This document shows, piece by piece, positions 46,060 to 57,515 of a DNA stretch of 64,000 bases. Every line of letters begins with the position of its first letter. Position 1 is the stretch's first letter. Made by a program: the position numbers and the translations under genes. The notes below the pieces were generated by a model. The model worked only from the letters and a program-made list of their open reading frames with translations. It searched no databases and had not been told where the DNA came from. The DNA is from Alligator mississippiensis (lineage: Eukaryota; Chordata; Crocodylia; Alligatoridae), in NCBI RefSeq assembly GCF_030867095.1, contig NC_081835.1, positions 44,871,892 through 44,935,891 on the forward strand, read 5' to 3'.

Positions 46060-47490
46060 TCTCTGCCTTTCACTCTGCGTGCGCCAGCCTGGAAATGAGG
46101 CAGAGAAGCTGCTCTGAATGTGCTCCCACAATTCTTTTGAGATCTCTGTTTCTTACATGCTTGAATGTGGCAGCAGGGACAACCTCAAGACTGGTGAATA
46201 GAGAGCATGGTGCACCAGACATACTTCTTGGTTTGCTTCTCAAGAATGCTGTGGAATCAGGAAAATAAATTCAAGCCTGTGTATGTGAAGGCTGCTGAGG
46301 CAAGCTTGCATTAAACCTGCTAGCCCAGCGGGCTACTAGCCTCAGGTAGACCTTTGACATTTTGTTGTTGCTGTTGGGGCTGTTCTACAAGACCTTGTAT
46401 TCATGAAATGTTAGGCTTAGAGTAGAAACCTTAACTAAATCTCCCACAGGGAGGACTTAAACGAAGAGTCGAAGTGACTTGGCTCTATTCACATAAAGAG
46501 TTAGAAAAACCATTTTTAAAATGTAGGCTCAAGGGTTTGGGCACTTTTATGTGTATCCTGACTTTACATGGACTGCACCAGCTGTGCACAAGCATCTGTA
46601 TCTGCAAGTATTAATTAGTATGCTTTTGCCCAGAGTCTTGTATATTCATTTTGGGCTTCTGTATTAGATTGAGAATTGGAGGCCTGGAGTTCTTGATTTT
46701 CACTCTTGGTCTGTGTCCCTAGTTGGGCCTTATCCCTCCAAAAAACTTCTGAATGTCACCAGTTTTCTGGGAGGAGTCTTACACAAATGCCTTCAAGTTG
46801 TTCTACACCAAGCCCACACTGTCCATTGTGGAGTCTGGTTTTACAGCACACAGGAAGTATGTGTCCACTGCTGTCAGGCAGCTCTGCTAACAGACCTGCT
46901 GATGTAGCCCCTGTATGAGAATTACCCAGTACAGAGGCCCTGTGCACCTGCTATGGCTTCAGCTGTCCCCCTGGTTGTATCTTTTATCCTTCACCAATGC
47001 TTTTGGATGTCCTGTATTCAAGGCTGTGAACAGATGTAGCCTCCCAGGCCTGGGGTAGAGCAGAACATGTTCCACCCCTGCTTAGAATCTTACTCTAACC
47101 AAGTTGTTACCAAAGCTGCACAGATGCTTGTTACCATGGCTGGCTTCCTTTCCAGACCAGAAGAATGGTAAAACCTCATTAGACTCTCTTGTTGCAGTAT
47201 CCTAACAAGGGCCAGTAGCAGAAGTGCTGGGAATCTCGTGAGACAGCCTGTTCTTGGAAAACACTTACCTGAAACACAGTTGGATGCTAAATGTTTGGAG
47301 ATGGCATATCACTGCCTAGTTCCACCTCTGGAAGGAAGTGAGACACAGTTCTGTCGAGTGTGTTGCAGTACTCACCTGGGTCACAACACAATTTGATTTT
47401 GTCTGTGCAGAGAACACTAACCTCTTGAACATCCATGTTATAGGAATGGGCTATTAAGTTACTTTTTTCAGGGTGGTACCAAGGTTACTT
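46060..47490. other. No firm feature
   Basis: Unique-looking sequence with a possible short MIR piece near 46670-46730. Nothing coding. Confidence 0.35.
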
Positions 47491-47495
47491 TAATA

Positions 47496-47635
47496 TGGTG
47501 CCATTATATAGACTTTTTCATTATTGCTCTTTTGTAAATGCAACACAAAAATCAGAAATACATATACATATGTATGTATTTCTGATTTGTGTTGCATTTA
47601 AAAAAAATCAATAATGGCAAAATCCATGGCACTCA
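47496..47635. repeat. Foldback element, arms about 60 bp
   Basis: GTGCCAT...TTTTTCATTATTGCTC...TAAATGCAACACAAAAATCA on the left is mirrored by TCTGATTTGTGTTGCATTTA, AATCAATAATGG and ATGGCAC on the right. The centre is ATACATATGTAT near 47562-47575. TA lies close to both ends, so a mariner-type MITE is possible. Non-coding. Confidence 0.65.
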
Positions 47636-47977
47636 TACATGTCAACTATCTATGTCAATCTGAACTGTGTACATGCCTGTCACAAGTAATCAAGGGGAAA
47701 AGAAGAAAGGAGCAGGGAAAAGGGAGATAGAAGAAGAAAAAAGTGTGCAAGAAATAGTAGTTTAGTTACTAAAATATTCTAAGAACTCTCCCAATTGCAC
47801 CAAACTGCTCTAAGTATTTAAGCCTGCTAAACATGACTCTTTCCATAGACTCCAACTGGGCCAACTCATTGTACTAGATTTTGATCTTTGAAGATGTCCT
47901 ACTTTTGCAGTGCAGTAATACGTTGCTAATGCTAAATGTTAGTAAGAGTGTAATCTGGGAAGTATTCAGTTTGAATT

Positions 47978-48683
47978 CTTTAGGTCAGGGGTGTCAAACA
48001 CTTCCAGTCCCGTGGGCCAAATGTGTGGTGCAGGACTGGTGTACGGGTTGGATCAGTCCCACAGACCACCTCTCCCTCCCCGCCTCCCTTGCCCCTTCCC
48101 ATCCAGCACCTACTCTAGCCAGTCTGGGATCCATGCTGCATGTGGAGCAGGTCTCAGAGCAGCTGGAACAAGTGCCACACTACATGCAGGGCCTACTCGG
48201 CTGGGCTGCACCGCACACTGTGCTTGTCCTAGCAGCCTCCAGGGTTCCTAGGAGGTGGACTGTTGTACAGTCTGGGGCCTGCACTACACAAGGTGCTCAC
48301 AGGTGCTGTGTGCAGTGCAGGTCCTGGACTGGTTTGAGCAGGCACTACGTGCAGCACAGCCCTACAGCTGCCGAGACCAGCTCTGGCCAGTTTGAGATTA
48401 CTGTCCCACACCCCTGGCTGGACTGCACCTCATATAGTGCCCTTTCCAGCCCCTCTGGAATTTTTATTGTGCTCATCCACCCATGTGGTGCCGTCCTAGA
48501 GTGATCAGGGGTTGCCACTTGTGGTATGCCTCCCAGGCCCTGCCCGTAGGGCTGATATGTCATGTGCTGTGCTCTGTGTGGGTCTGCTCAGACCAGGGGA
48601 AGCACTGGGAGCCAGATGGTGTGGCTTTGTGGGGCAGGTCGAGCTCACAAGCTATATGTTTGAGACCCCTGCCTTAGGGATAT
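47978..48683. mobile_element. Non-autonomous hAT, with TSD
   Basis: The body 47986-48675 begins CAGGGGTGTCAAACACTTCC and ends GCTATATGTTTGAGACCCCTG. CTTTAGGT (47978-47985) and CCTTAGGG (48676-48683) match at six of eight positions, a worn hAT target duplication. GC-rich interior, no transposase. Same family as 45251-45834. Confidence 0.72.
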
Positions 48684-49023
48684 ACTCAAAAACACAGTGC
48701 CAAACGTATTGGTGCTGTGTTTAAAACCATGTTATAGTTATTATTTCATATATACTTATTATAGTATTACTACCCAATTGCCTGTCAAGAATGACTGGGG
48801 GGTGGGGAGCGGGAAAGGGGCTGGGATGGCATGCCGCCACCTAATGCCCCATGCTGCTGCTGTTCTGCCTCTTGCAGGGAGTGGGGTGGGTGAGCCAAGG
48901 CCAGCGCTGCTGGCCTCCACTCCCCCAACCCTTTCCGTCAGCCAATCAGAGCACGAACAAAGTGTTACAGACAGATAGACTTAGGCTTTTATAATATTAG
49001 AGTTGTTTCCTAACTATTATATT
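48684..49023. other. Spacer of the inverted duplication, unassigned
   Basis: AT-rich, then GC-rich sequence between the hAT and the inverted end copy. It contains CAGCCAATCAGAGCACGAAC and GACTTAGGCTTTTATAATAT, which resemble a reptilian repeat tail I cannot name. Confidence 0.35.
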
Positions 49024-49228
49024 ATAGACTGGGCCTGCACCACACGGCTGGAAGCGTTTGACACCCCTGACCTAAAGGATTCAAACTGAATGCCTTTTCT
49101 TTGGATTAAACCAGCAAGGTTAAGAGGGGGACACCAGTGTGTGGGCATCTCGGTGTCTCCATATACAATACCCAGGCTTTTTCACCCTGGAGAGATCACT
49201 TTATTGCTTTATTTACTTTATTTTTCAG

Positions 49229-49264
49229 GCGAGGATTCAACATGGGAGGCAGCAGTTATGACCT
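49229..49264 (+). CDS. Candidate microexon, 36 bp
   Basis: An excellent pyrimidine tract (TTTATTTACTTTATTTTTCAG) of T/A type leads to 36 bp followed by a consensus donor GTAAGT. Two of three frames are open (RGFNMGGSSYD and EDSTWEAAVMT). The 36-bp length keeps phase. If joined after the 23457 candidate (phase 1) the EDSTWEAAVMT frame would be used, but this is speculation. Chance is possible, because short segments need little coding evidence. Confidence 0.28.
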
Positions 49265-49289
49265 GTAAGTTCAGCTGATTTTGTAAATA

Positions 49290-49555
49290 GAGAGATGCTA
49301 TGGTTTGCCTCTGCTAGTGGGAGTCACCCTTATGGATGTTCAGTGAGCTGATGCCTCAGCGCAATTCTATTGTCTTATGAGACACAGGTGCCTACTAGTT
49401 TTTTATAGTTGTAATTTCTTTCCAAAAGTAATTGATGACAGGACATGACAAAAGTATGAGACTAAGTGATGCATGCATCACATGTCTAACACATATCTAT
49501 TGGCAGTATATTTATTTTTTAAAGTTTAGAGGAAGCCCAGTGCAGATGAAAAATG
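49290..49555. other. No recognisable feature
   Basis: AT-rich sequence; nothing supported. Confidence 0.4.
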
Positions 49556-49559
49556 ATCT

Positions 49560-50260
49560 TTTGTTGTGTGAGATGAAGTCTAAGATCAATTGTTGATGTT
49601 TGAAAATTGTGAATTGCTGATTTCTACTGGGAGTCTGGCGTCTAGGTCTTTATTCCATTTCAGTCGTAAATAGGCTGTATCAGGTCTGTTATGTGACATT
49701 ACATATTTCTGGAGTGATGCCAAAGCATGAGAGAGAGAAGCAGATTTGAAGGCAAAAAATATCCAGAATGCATCTGGAGTATTTGCTACATCTAAAGTTT
49801 CAGGTCCAAACTGATTTTCTAATACTTGATACAACCAAATATATTGCCATTCAACTGCTTTTGGAAGGTCAGATACATCACATAACTCAGAAAAGGGTTT
49901 AATAAGATTTCCTACTAGAAGCTGTTCTACAAGCACAATATCCTTATCCATCCACTTTCTCCACATCAGTTTGTGGGACCCATATTTCAAAAAGGGATTT
50001 CCTCAAATAGAGGCCTTAGGGTGTAATGAAGGATGAAACTTCAGTAGGTTTGCCAAATTTTATGAAGCTTGTTGGGTAGGAAAAATTGTAGCGTTTAGAG
50101 TTAGAAAAATGGTGATAAGTAGAGCTTATAACAGTTGATAGTGGTAGGGGAAACATAAGTGTATGTTCAGTTTCCACCCATAAAGGAGAGTTAGCAGTTT
50201 TATCAGTCATCCGGTACATAACCTAATTTACGAAGAAGTAATTGTGATGTTGTTGAAGGT
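49560..50260 (-). pseudogene. L1/Tx1-like LINE ORF2 fragment, post-RT region
   Basis: On the minus strand a frame of 134 codons (49586-49990) and a neighbouring one (50016-50219) read together as the region after the RT domain of an L1/Tx1-type ORF2. Landmarks are WVETEHTLMFPLPLS, then KFGKPTEVSSF, then WRKWMDKDIVLVEQLLVG, IKPFSELCDVSDLP and WQYIWLYQVLENQF. The family form has a W...KGI...L..L...GxFxSFxxLxxxFxLPxxxFFxYLQ pattern in this order. Frameshifts separate the pieces. It is a 5'- and 3'-truncated, inactive copy. Confidence 0.7.
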
Positions 50261-50269
50261 GTGGAAAAA

Positions 50270-50710
50270 AGCCACCCGTTTCACTTGGTAGTTGCATCTT
50301 TTTTGGTGAAAGTCAAGCCCTTCTATTCTCTCCCTGCAGAAACCTGTTGAATATTCAGTTGATTTTAACAAAATAGGTTTGTGGGATTACAACTAGTAGG
50401 TTAGATAAACTATAAATTAGGTGAGGTAAAACAGATTTTATAGAAATGTATACGAGTAAACCCATTTATCGTTTGTAATGTGGTAATGCCAACAAGCACC
50501 AACAAAAATTCAGGCTCCTTTAGGTGAAGGACTGTACAAACCCTGCAGAGGTAAAGGCAGTCTGTTTCCCAGGCTGCTTACTATTTAGGCAGGCAAGACA
50601 GACTGATTGGAGCGGGGAGGAAACATTAGCATAGGGAGTCAATCTCAAATCTGCAAAGAGAACCAGAGATGTGACAAGAATTTTTTGAACCTTGGGTAGC
50701 AATAACGACG
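50270..50710. other. No recognisable feature
   Basis: Possibly more decayed L1-like sequence at its left edge; otherwise nothing supported. Confidence 0.3.
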
Positions 50711-50712
50711 TG

Positions 50713-50815
50713 GTGGAAGTGACTCAACCAAGTTCACAGAGATTGGAAGTGGCAAAAATAGGAACAGAACCCAGGAGTCCAGCTTCCTAAGCCTCTCCCA
50801 CTTTCACAAGACCAA
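50713..50815 (-). repeat. MIR fragment, reverse orientation
   Basis: GGAAGTGACTCAACCAAGTT, ACAGAACCCAGGAGTCCAGC and CTTCCTAAGCCTCTCCCAC follow the reverse complement of the MIR 5' half. Confidence 0.6.
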
Positions 50816-51067
50816 TAATCTTCCATCAACTTACCTATAGCTTTTTATGGAAAAAAAATCACGTAAGCAAGAAGTTCACCTCAGTTCCTTGAGAAGCTAC
50901 CAGCAATGACAGAGGGGTATTCCATCCCTCCCTTGTCTCCTGAGAATGGAAGTGTGAACTACTTCCCAGAAAACCTCTTTGACATCAAGGGGCATGTATA
51001 GATGAAATGGGGGCCCTAAATTGAACCAGTGGGTTTTAAAAAACACTGCTTCAATTTAGGGCTGATT

Positions 51068-53482
51068 AAACCCATCGCTCACGCAGGTTTCTAACTTGTG
51101 TACAGGACCTCCACCTGACACAGGAGGTGTATGGTCCCACTAGCGGGAATGCCATACTGGATCTGGTATTGGCAACGGGAGATGACATGATAGGGGACCT
51201 CCAGATCGGTAGCTATCTGGGAGACAGTGATCACCTTATGATAGAATTCAACATAAGACGGCGAGTGGGTAAGGTAACTAGTAGGGTGAAAGTGCTAGAC
51301 TTTAGGAAAGCTGATCTCAATGCACTCAGGCGATTAGTCAAGGAAGCACTGCAGAGTAGGAGTTTTGATGGGATGGGTGCCCAAGAAGGGTGGCTGTGCC
51401 TAAAGGAAACGATCCTTTGGGCACAAAGCAAGACGATCCCCAAGCGAGGCAAAAGAGGGAAAGGGGCCAGGAGGCTTCCATGGCTGACCAGAGAAATCCA
51501 GGGCAGCCTAAGGGCCAAAAGGGGAGCACATAAAAAGTGGAAACAGGGTGAGATCACTAAAGATGAATATACCTCCTCTGCTCGTGCTTGTAGGGAGGCA
51601 GTTAGGCGGGCCAAAGCTACCATGGAGCTGAGGATGGCAACCCAAGTAAAGGACAACAAGAAATTGTTTTTTAGATATATTGGGAGTAAAAGGAAGGCCC
51701 AGGGAGGAATAGGACCCCTGCTAAATGGGCAGAAGCAATTGGTGACAGATAGAGGGGACAAGGCTGAACTCCTCAACGAGTTCTTTGCCTCAGTGTTCCT
51801 AAGCGAGGGGCACGACAAGTCTCTCACTGGGGTTGTAGAGAGGTAGCAGCAAGGCGCCAGACTTCCATGCGTAGATCCTGAGATGGTGCAGAGTCACTTG
51901 GAAGAACTGGATGCCTTTAAGTCGGCAGGCCCGGATGGGCTCCATCCCAGGGTGCTGAAGGCACTGGCCGACGTCATTGCAGAGCCACTGGCGGGAATAT
52001 TCGAATGCTCGTGGCGCACAGGCCAAGTCCCGGAGGACTGGAAAAGGGCTAACGTGGTCCCCATTTTCAAAAAGGGGAGGAAGGAGGACCCGGGCAACTA
52101 TAGGCCGGTCAGTCTCACCTCCATCCTTGGTAAAGTATTTGAAAAAATTATCAAGGCTCACATTTGTGAGAGCCCGGCAGGACAAATTATGCTGAGGGGA
52201 AACCAGCATGGGTTTGTGGCGGGCAGATCGTGCCTGACCAACCTAGTCTCTTTCTATGACCAGGTTACGAAACGCCTGGACACAGGAGGAGGGGTGGATG
52301 TCGTATACCTGGACTTCAGGAAGGCCTTCGATACGGTATCCCACCCCATACTGGTGAACAAATTAAGAGGCTGTGATGTGGATGACTGCACAGTCCGGTG
52401 GGTGGCGAATTGGCTAGAGGGTCGCACCCAAAGAGTCGTGGTAGATGGGTCGGTCTCGACCTGGAAGGGTGTGGGCAGTGGGGTCCCGCAGCGTTCGGTC
52501 CTTGGACCGATACTCTTTAATGTCTTCATCAGCGACTTGGACGTGGGAGTGAAATGTACTCTGTCCAAGTTTGCAGATGACACAAAGCTATGGGGAGAAG
52601 TGGACACGCCGGAGGGCAGGGAACAGCTGCAGGCAGACCTGGATAGGCTGGACAAGTGGGCAGAAAACAACAGGATGCAGTTCAACAAGGAGAAATGCAA
52701 AGTGCTGCACCTAGGGAGGAAAAATGTCCAGCACACCTACAGCCTAGGGAATGACCTGCTGGGTGGCACGGAGGTGGAAAGGGATCTTGGAGTCCTAGTG
52801 GACTCCAAGTTGAACATGAGCCGGCAGTGTGACGAAGCCATCAGAAAAGCCAATGGCACTTTATCGTGCATCAGCAGATGCATGACAAATAGGTCCAGGG
52901 AGGTGATACTTCCCCTCTATAGGGCGTTGGTCAGACCGCAGTTGGAGTACTGCGTGCAATTCTGGGCGCCACACTTCAAGAAGGATGCGGATAACCTGGA
53001 GAGGGTACAGCGAAGGGCAACTCGTATGGTCAAGGGCCTGCAGACCAAGCCCTACGAGGAGAGACTAGAGAAACTGGACCTTTTCAGCCTCCGCAAGAGA
53101 AGGTTGAGAGGCGACCTTGTGGCTGCCTATAAGTTCATCACGGGGGCACAGAAGGGAATTGGTGAGGATTTATTCACCAAGGCGCCCCCGGGGGTTACAA
53201 GAAACAATGGCCACAAGCTAGTAGAGAGCAGATTTAGATTGGACATTAGGAAGAACTTCTTCACAGTTCGAGTGGCCAAGGTCTGGAACGGGCTCCCAAG
53301 GGAGGTGGTGCTCTCCCCTACCCTGGGGGTCTTCAAGAGGAGGTTAGACGAGTATCTAGCTGGGGTCATTTAGACCCAGCACTCTTTCCTGCTTATGCAG
53401 GGGGTCGGACTCGATGATCTATTGAGGTCCCTTCCGACCCTAACATCTATGAATCTATGAAACCCCCATGTTGCGCACACAG
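51068..53482 (+). mobile_element. CR1 LINE, 2.4 kb, 5' truncated (copy 3), with TSD
   Basis: The body 51087-53460 begins within the endonuclease coding region and ends in the CR1 3' UTR with ATCTATGAATCTATGA. The flanks AAACCCATCGCTCACGCAG (51068-51086) and AAACCCCCATG...CGCACACAG (53460-53482) are a diverged target duplication of about 20 bp. Different 3' UTR and coding details from copies 1 and 2 show a separate subfamily. Confidence 0.92.
51087..53373 (+). pseudogene. CR1 ORF2 (end of endonuclease, RT), one stop
   Basis: One frame is open from the 5' truncation point to the natural end except for a single TAG at 51844-51846. The first part holds the end of the AP endonuclease (SDHLMIEFNI near 51226-51255). 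After the stop come the RT landmarks GPDGLHPRVLK, NYRPVSLTSILGKVFEK, FLDFRKAFDTVSHPIL-like (YLDFRKAFDTV near 52305) and the intact active site FADD (52570-52581). The GVPQGSVLGP block is altered to PQR (CGT at 52492-52494), likely harmful. The C-terminus is complete, ending KRRLDEYLAGVI. Endonuclease N-terminus and ORF1 are missing, so it cannot retrotranspose itself. Confidence 0.88.
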
Positions 53483-53847
53483 CCTGCTGACTTACCTGCC
53501 TCTCCGGCAGGGAGGGGAGAACGAGCTGCCAGCAGGCGGAGTGGTCCCTGGGCTGCAGGGGGGACTGGTGCTTCCCTCCACGGCAGCGTTGGGCACCCCC
53601 AGGCGGCACCCACCCACAGGCACCTGGCTTGGGCGGTCCTGGGGGGCACCGCAGCTGTGGAGGGAAGTACTGGGCCCCCGTGCAGCTCAGGCAGGCAGGC
53701 AAGGCTCCAGGGGGGGAAAGATCAGGCTCACCACTTTCCTTGAGCAGAGCCTGCCTTCCCGGGCTGCTGCCAGGCTGCCTGCACGGGCTTCCTGCAGACC
53801 TGTGGAGCTGCACGGAGCCCGGTGCTTCGCTCTGCAGCTGTAGGGGT

Positions 53848-53884
53848 AGCAAACTAAAACTCCTTGAAGGAGTTTTAGTTTGCT
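53848..53884. repeat. Perfect 18-bp-arm hairpin
   Basis: AGCAAACTAAAACTCCTT, a single G, then its exact reverse complement. Outside it, GGGGT and TGTGCCCC extend the symmetry. It lies in the right part of the split Harbinger-like element. Confidence 0.85.
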
Positions 53885-54039
53885 GTGCCCCAAGTCATTT
53901 AAGGCGCATTATACCATCGAATTTCCTACAGTGGCTGGAATTAATGCGCAATATACCACTGAAGCGTGCAAACACCACCACCATTAAAGCGGTGCAAAAG
54001 CATTTAGCCTGCTTTAAAGTGTTGTGTGCACATGCCTCT

Positions 54040-57000
54040 TGTTTTGTTTACACATGGCCGAGGCTGAGAGAATAAATCCAGACAAGCGTATTCCAGCTTG
54101 GCTGATGTGACCCAAATATACCATTTGTGCTTGGCTTGCACAGTAGCAGGGGAGGGCAGACAACTCCTTAGTCTTCATCCTTGAATGGCACTTTTGCTGA
54201 TTGACATTGTGACATGTTCTGAATGTTCCTATTATTATTTCACAGTAAAGTCCGTGAAATATTGTCCAGGTGTCTGGCTTCCAGTTCCATGGATTTGGCT
54301 GGGAATGCTTGGGAATGCTTGGAAGGACTCAGGACACTGGGAGCATATTTGGTGCTATATATATTCTTAGTCTGGGGTGAGTGTTGCAATGGGAGATTCT
54401 GTGCACTTTTGCAAATCTAGCCTTGACTATTATTACCAATGCCTTGAAAACCTGATATGAATCTAAATCTGAACATGAATTTTGTTTGGCCCAATTTGTT
54501 TCTGGATGTGGTCAATGGGAGGCTCTTGCTCTGCCTGTCACCTTCATAGCTAGGCAAAGTTTGAGCTTTCCCTTAGAGGATGGGAGGAGACCTAGCTCCT
54601 TCCTTAGAGCAGGAGGACATCAAGAAGGGACTGAAGAGGACAGTCTCACAGTTTCAATGTGTGTGTGTGCTCTAAGACCATCGCAAGGGCAAGCAGAGAC
54701 CAGGCACATCGAATAGTGATGTGACCCGGCTCTGAAAGGAAGAAGAGGGGAGATGGAGACAAGCTGTTCTTCGAGTGCCCTCTCTTGGCTGGTTTGTGGA
54801 ACTACCAGAAGCAGCTGTGGTGACAGGACACAAGATGCACAGAAATCACTATGCATTGGAAATGGTCATTCATTTTCTTTTCCTAAAGCATCTTCCCTCC
54901 CTTCTCTACCCCACTCACTCCATTTGTACATTGTTCAACTGTAGATAGCTTTTCTGTAGGGCAGCTAATCTGGGACATGGGCTGGTGCCCAAGATACAGA
55001 GACTGGTATTATAGAATAGTAAGTTGCTGAAACAAGGTGCCTCCCTTCCGTCTGTCTCTGCTGGCTGTTAAAGTTCCCGTGGGCCTTTTCATCCAGAGTA
55101 CCTGGACAAGCCTGGTATCACAACCAGCATTCCCTTTGACTGAAGCAGCTCCAAAGATCTTCTAACTTGAAAGCCATTGCTGAGTATAATTGCAGTATTT
55201 ACCTGATTTGTGCCTTCTGTGTAACTACATGTATGCCATCACTTTGTACAGCTTGTGAGAGGCTCTGGGCTTGGGTATGAAAGGTGTTACAGGGAAAGAA
55301 ATCCCCGTTCCCCAGACTGTGGTTACTGACTTATATCTAGGTTGGGTCATACAGTTAAGAGGCCGGTCCAACACTTTATAAGGTAGTCAAGAAAATGTCG
55401 CCTTTTCGATTTTTTTTTTTTTTTTTTGTGGACTCTGTGGAGATTGGGCACAATGTAAATGCCAAGGTTAGATTGGACAGCTTGATCTGAAACTACCTCA
55501 GTAAGCGCAATGGAGCTGTTTGTGATGCCAGGAAAAAAGGCCTTTGCTTGAAATGAGTCATAAGGCTGAAGGATCACTCCTACTCCAGTTTAAATTAATA
55601 GGTGTTCTGATGCCCTTAATCTGAGCTGAAAGGGAATTAGATCTGGCAGGCTAGTAGCCTTGGGGAAAAAGTGGAAGAAATGCTGGATTTTTGGCAGGGT
55701 CGAGATATGCCCTGCTCAGGGAGACATAGGCAAGGTGTGAGTGAGAGAAAGTGGTGGGAGAAGCAACGTACCCCATGGGAAATGGAATTGAATTGAACCC
55801 CCTTTGCCTATTCTGTTGGGGAAATTAGCATTTCTTTAGAGCCAGGGAGACTGCAGAGCGTGGTCGCATGGAGATAAGAGTACACAGCAGCTGCCCAATG
55901 GGATTTTGCAGGTTGACAACATTTCACATGTGGCATTTAACAGTTTCAGTGCCAGCTTCTCACAGGGATATGATACATAGTATAGGAGATGGAGGTGCTG
56001 AGAGCTCAGTGATCAATGGCAGTCATTAATTGTCTGGCACTATCAAATGGCCAGCAGTAGTTATTCTGGTAAGGAAGGGAAAAGGAGGGGAAGGAAGTCA
56101 GGGACATGAGAAGTCCTTAACCAAAATGCATGGTGCAGCTGTCTGATGGGAATTGCCCTCTGAGAACTCACCACATGCAATGATGTCCTTTCATTAGACC
56201 TCTACATAATTGCCTTGCCCTGCTGGCCACTGCGACGATGCAGCTGGTTCACACTTCAGAAACTCTGATGTTTGGGCAAAAAAATTCCCTCGAATGATAG
56301 GGAACCCTTTTCAAGCTACTATTCTTTTAGAAGAAGACCTTTCTGTGGGCCTTGCAATGATGACCCTCCTCCAGGACTCCTAGTGTATGATCTATTTTCC
56401 GTTGAAACTGCTGCCCTTTTGCACTGGGCAGTCCTGTCAGGGACTCTCCTTCCTCCCAAACCTCCAGGTGTTTCTCACCATACTCGCAGGCCACTGAGTC
56501 CTGGGATGCAGCCTTCCCTAGAACCTGTGACTTGTCATTTCCTCGCATCCATATAGACCTGCTTTTGTGAGTGGCTTCAACAGTTTTTCTCTTTCCTCCA
56601 CCCAACTCACAAGCCTGCCTTCTACTGGGCCTTGGATAGCCTGGCATCATCTGTTTAGATCTTCAGGCTAAACTGCCCCCCCCCCTCACTCCCACAAGGA
56701 ACCTTATTTGAATGATGACCGGATAGGTTCCAAGCAATTGGATTACTCCTGGAAATTATATTTAAAAATCCCTGGGCTCTTAAAGTATGTGTACATGGCA
56801 CCCTTTAGTGTTGTGCAGAGATTCCTAAACTGGTTCATCCAGGGTGACAGGCAGTGATCATAGGATTGATATGCCAGCTTTGTGGTCATCTAAGGAGCAT
56901 CTCGCATGAGGCCTTGGTGATTCAAGGATGTATCTGAGGTCTCCTCTGCCGCATGAGCCAGTTCTGGATTTGGGATGACCTGATACCCTCTCCTTTTCAC
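54040..57000. other. No gene; one T homopolymer
   Basis: Unique-looking sequence. A T run at 55410-55427 is the only simple repeat of note. Frames up to 107 codons near 56.3-56.6 kb overlap on both strands without family motifs. Confidence 0.35.
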
Positions 57001-57004
57001 CTCC

Positions 57005-57515
57005 AAATGTAAAGGGCTGACAAGACCTCATCTGGAATACTATGTACAATTCTGGTCACTTGTATTTGGAGAAGAACAGGTCTAGAAAAGTGCTACTAGG
57101 AACAGGCAAGGAGGTGGATTTAGTGCCTAAACGTGATCCTCTTCCACTGTGCTCAAGTAAAAACCATTAATGTACCGGGTGGGTGGATCTTCCTTCTCCT
57201 TGATGCTTTTTTTGTGACTCAGTCTTAAGAATAAGATACTACTGTGTTGCAAATTTGGATGAATTAATGTATTTTCAGGATTTGAAGAGGATGGAATAGA
57301 CACCTAAATCCACTTGAATACCTAATATGTGCAGAAAGGGACTCTGGGGCAGCCTCCTAATAGAAATAGTGGGAATTAAAAAAGGCAATTCCTTTACAAA
57401 TATAGCCTGGTCATATTATGAAAGGGACTATATTATATAGTTGTCTACAGTAGCAGAGGACTGGAATTGATGACCTAGGAGAAGTCTTCTAGCCCTGTGT
57501 TCCTTTCATGCCTTA
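57005..57515 (+). mobile_element. Old CR1 LINE 3' fragment
   Basis: AAGACCTCATCTGGAATACT and ATGTACAATTCTGGTCACTT (57024-57063) correspond to the CR1 segment for RPQLEYCVQFWS. GGACTGGAATTGATGACCTA and TCTTCTAGCCCTGTGTTCC (57458-57503) correspond to the CR1 3' UTR. Frames are destroyed; much older than copies 1-3. Confidence 0.65.

Larger units (their letters stand above)
47964..49091. repeat. Large inverted duplication of hAT end plus flank
   Basis: 47964-48037 and 49024-49091 are inverted copies. The copied part is the first roughly 50 bp of a hAT element and also 22 bp of its upstream flanking DNA (47964-47985 against 49070-49091, 21 of 22 matching). The right arm lacks about 15 bp near its inner end. 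Because flank is included, this is not an ordinary terminal inverted repeat. Confidence 0.8.
50989..54037. mobile_element. Harbinger-like non-autonomous element split by CR1
   Basis: The left part starts GGGCATGTATAGATG (50989) and runs to 51086. The right part resumes at about 53460 and ends TGTGTGCACATGCCT (54037). Nine terminal bases are inverted repeats of the form (A/G)GGCATGT. No matching 3-bp duplication is seen, so the outer ends are tentative. The interior right part is GC-rich with inverted segments (GGTGCTTCCCTCCACGGCAG near 53568 against CAGCTGTGGAGGGAAGTACT near 53651). Confidence 0.45.

Noticed and set aside
23457..49264. Joining the plus-strand candidate exons into one gene model
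   Set aside because: Phases of 23457-23556 and 49229-49264 can be made compatible, but 27420-27474 cannot, none is recognised, and chance matches are frequent; a joined model would be invention.
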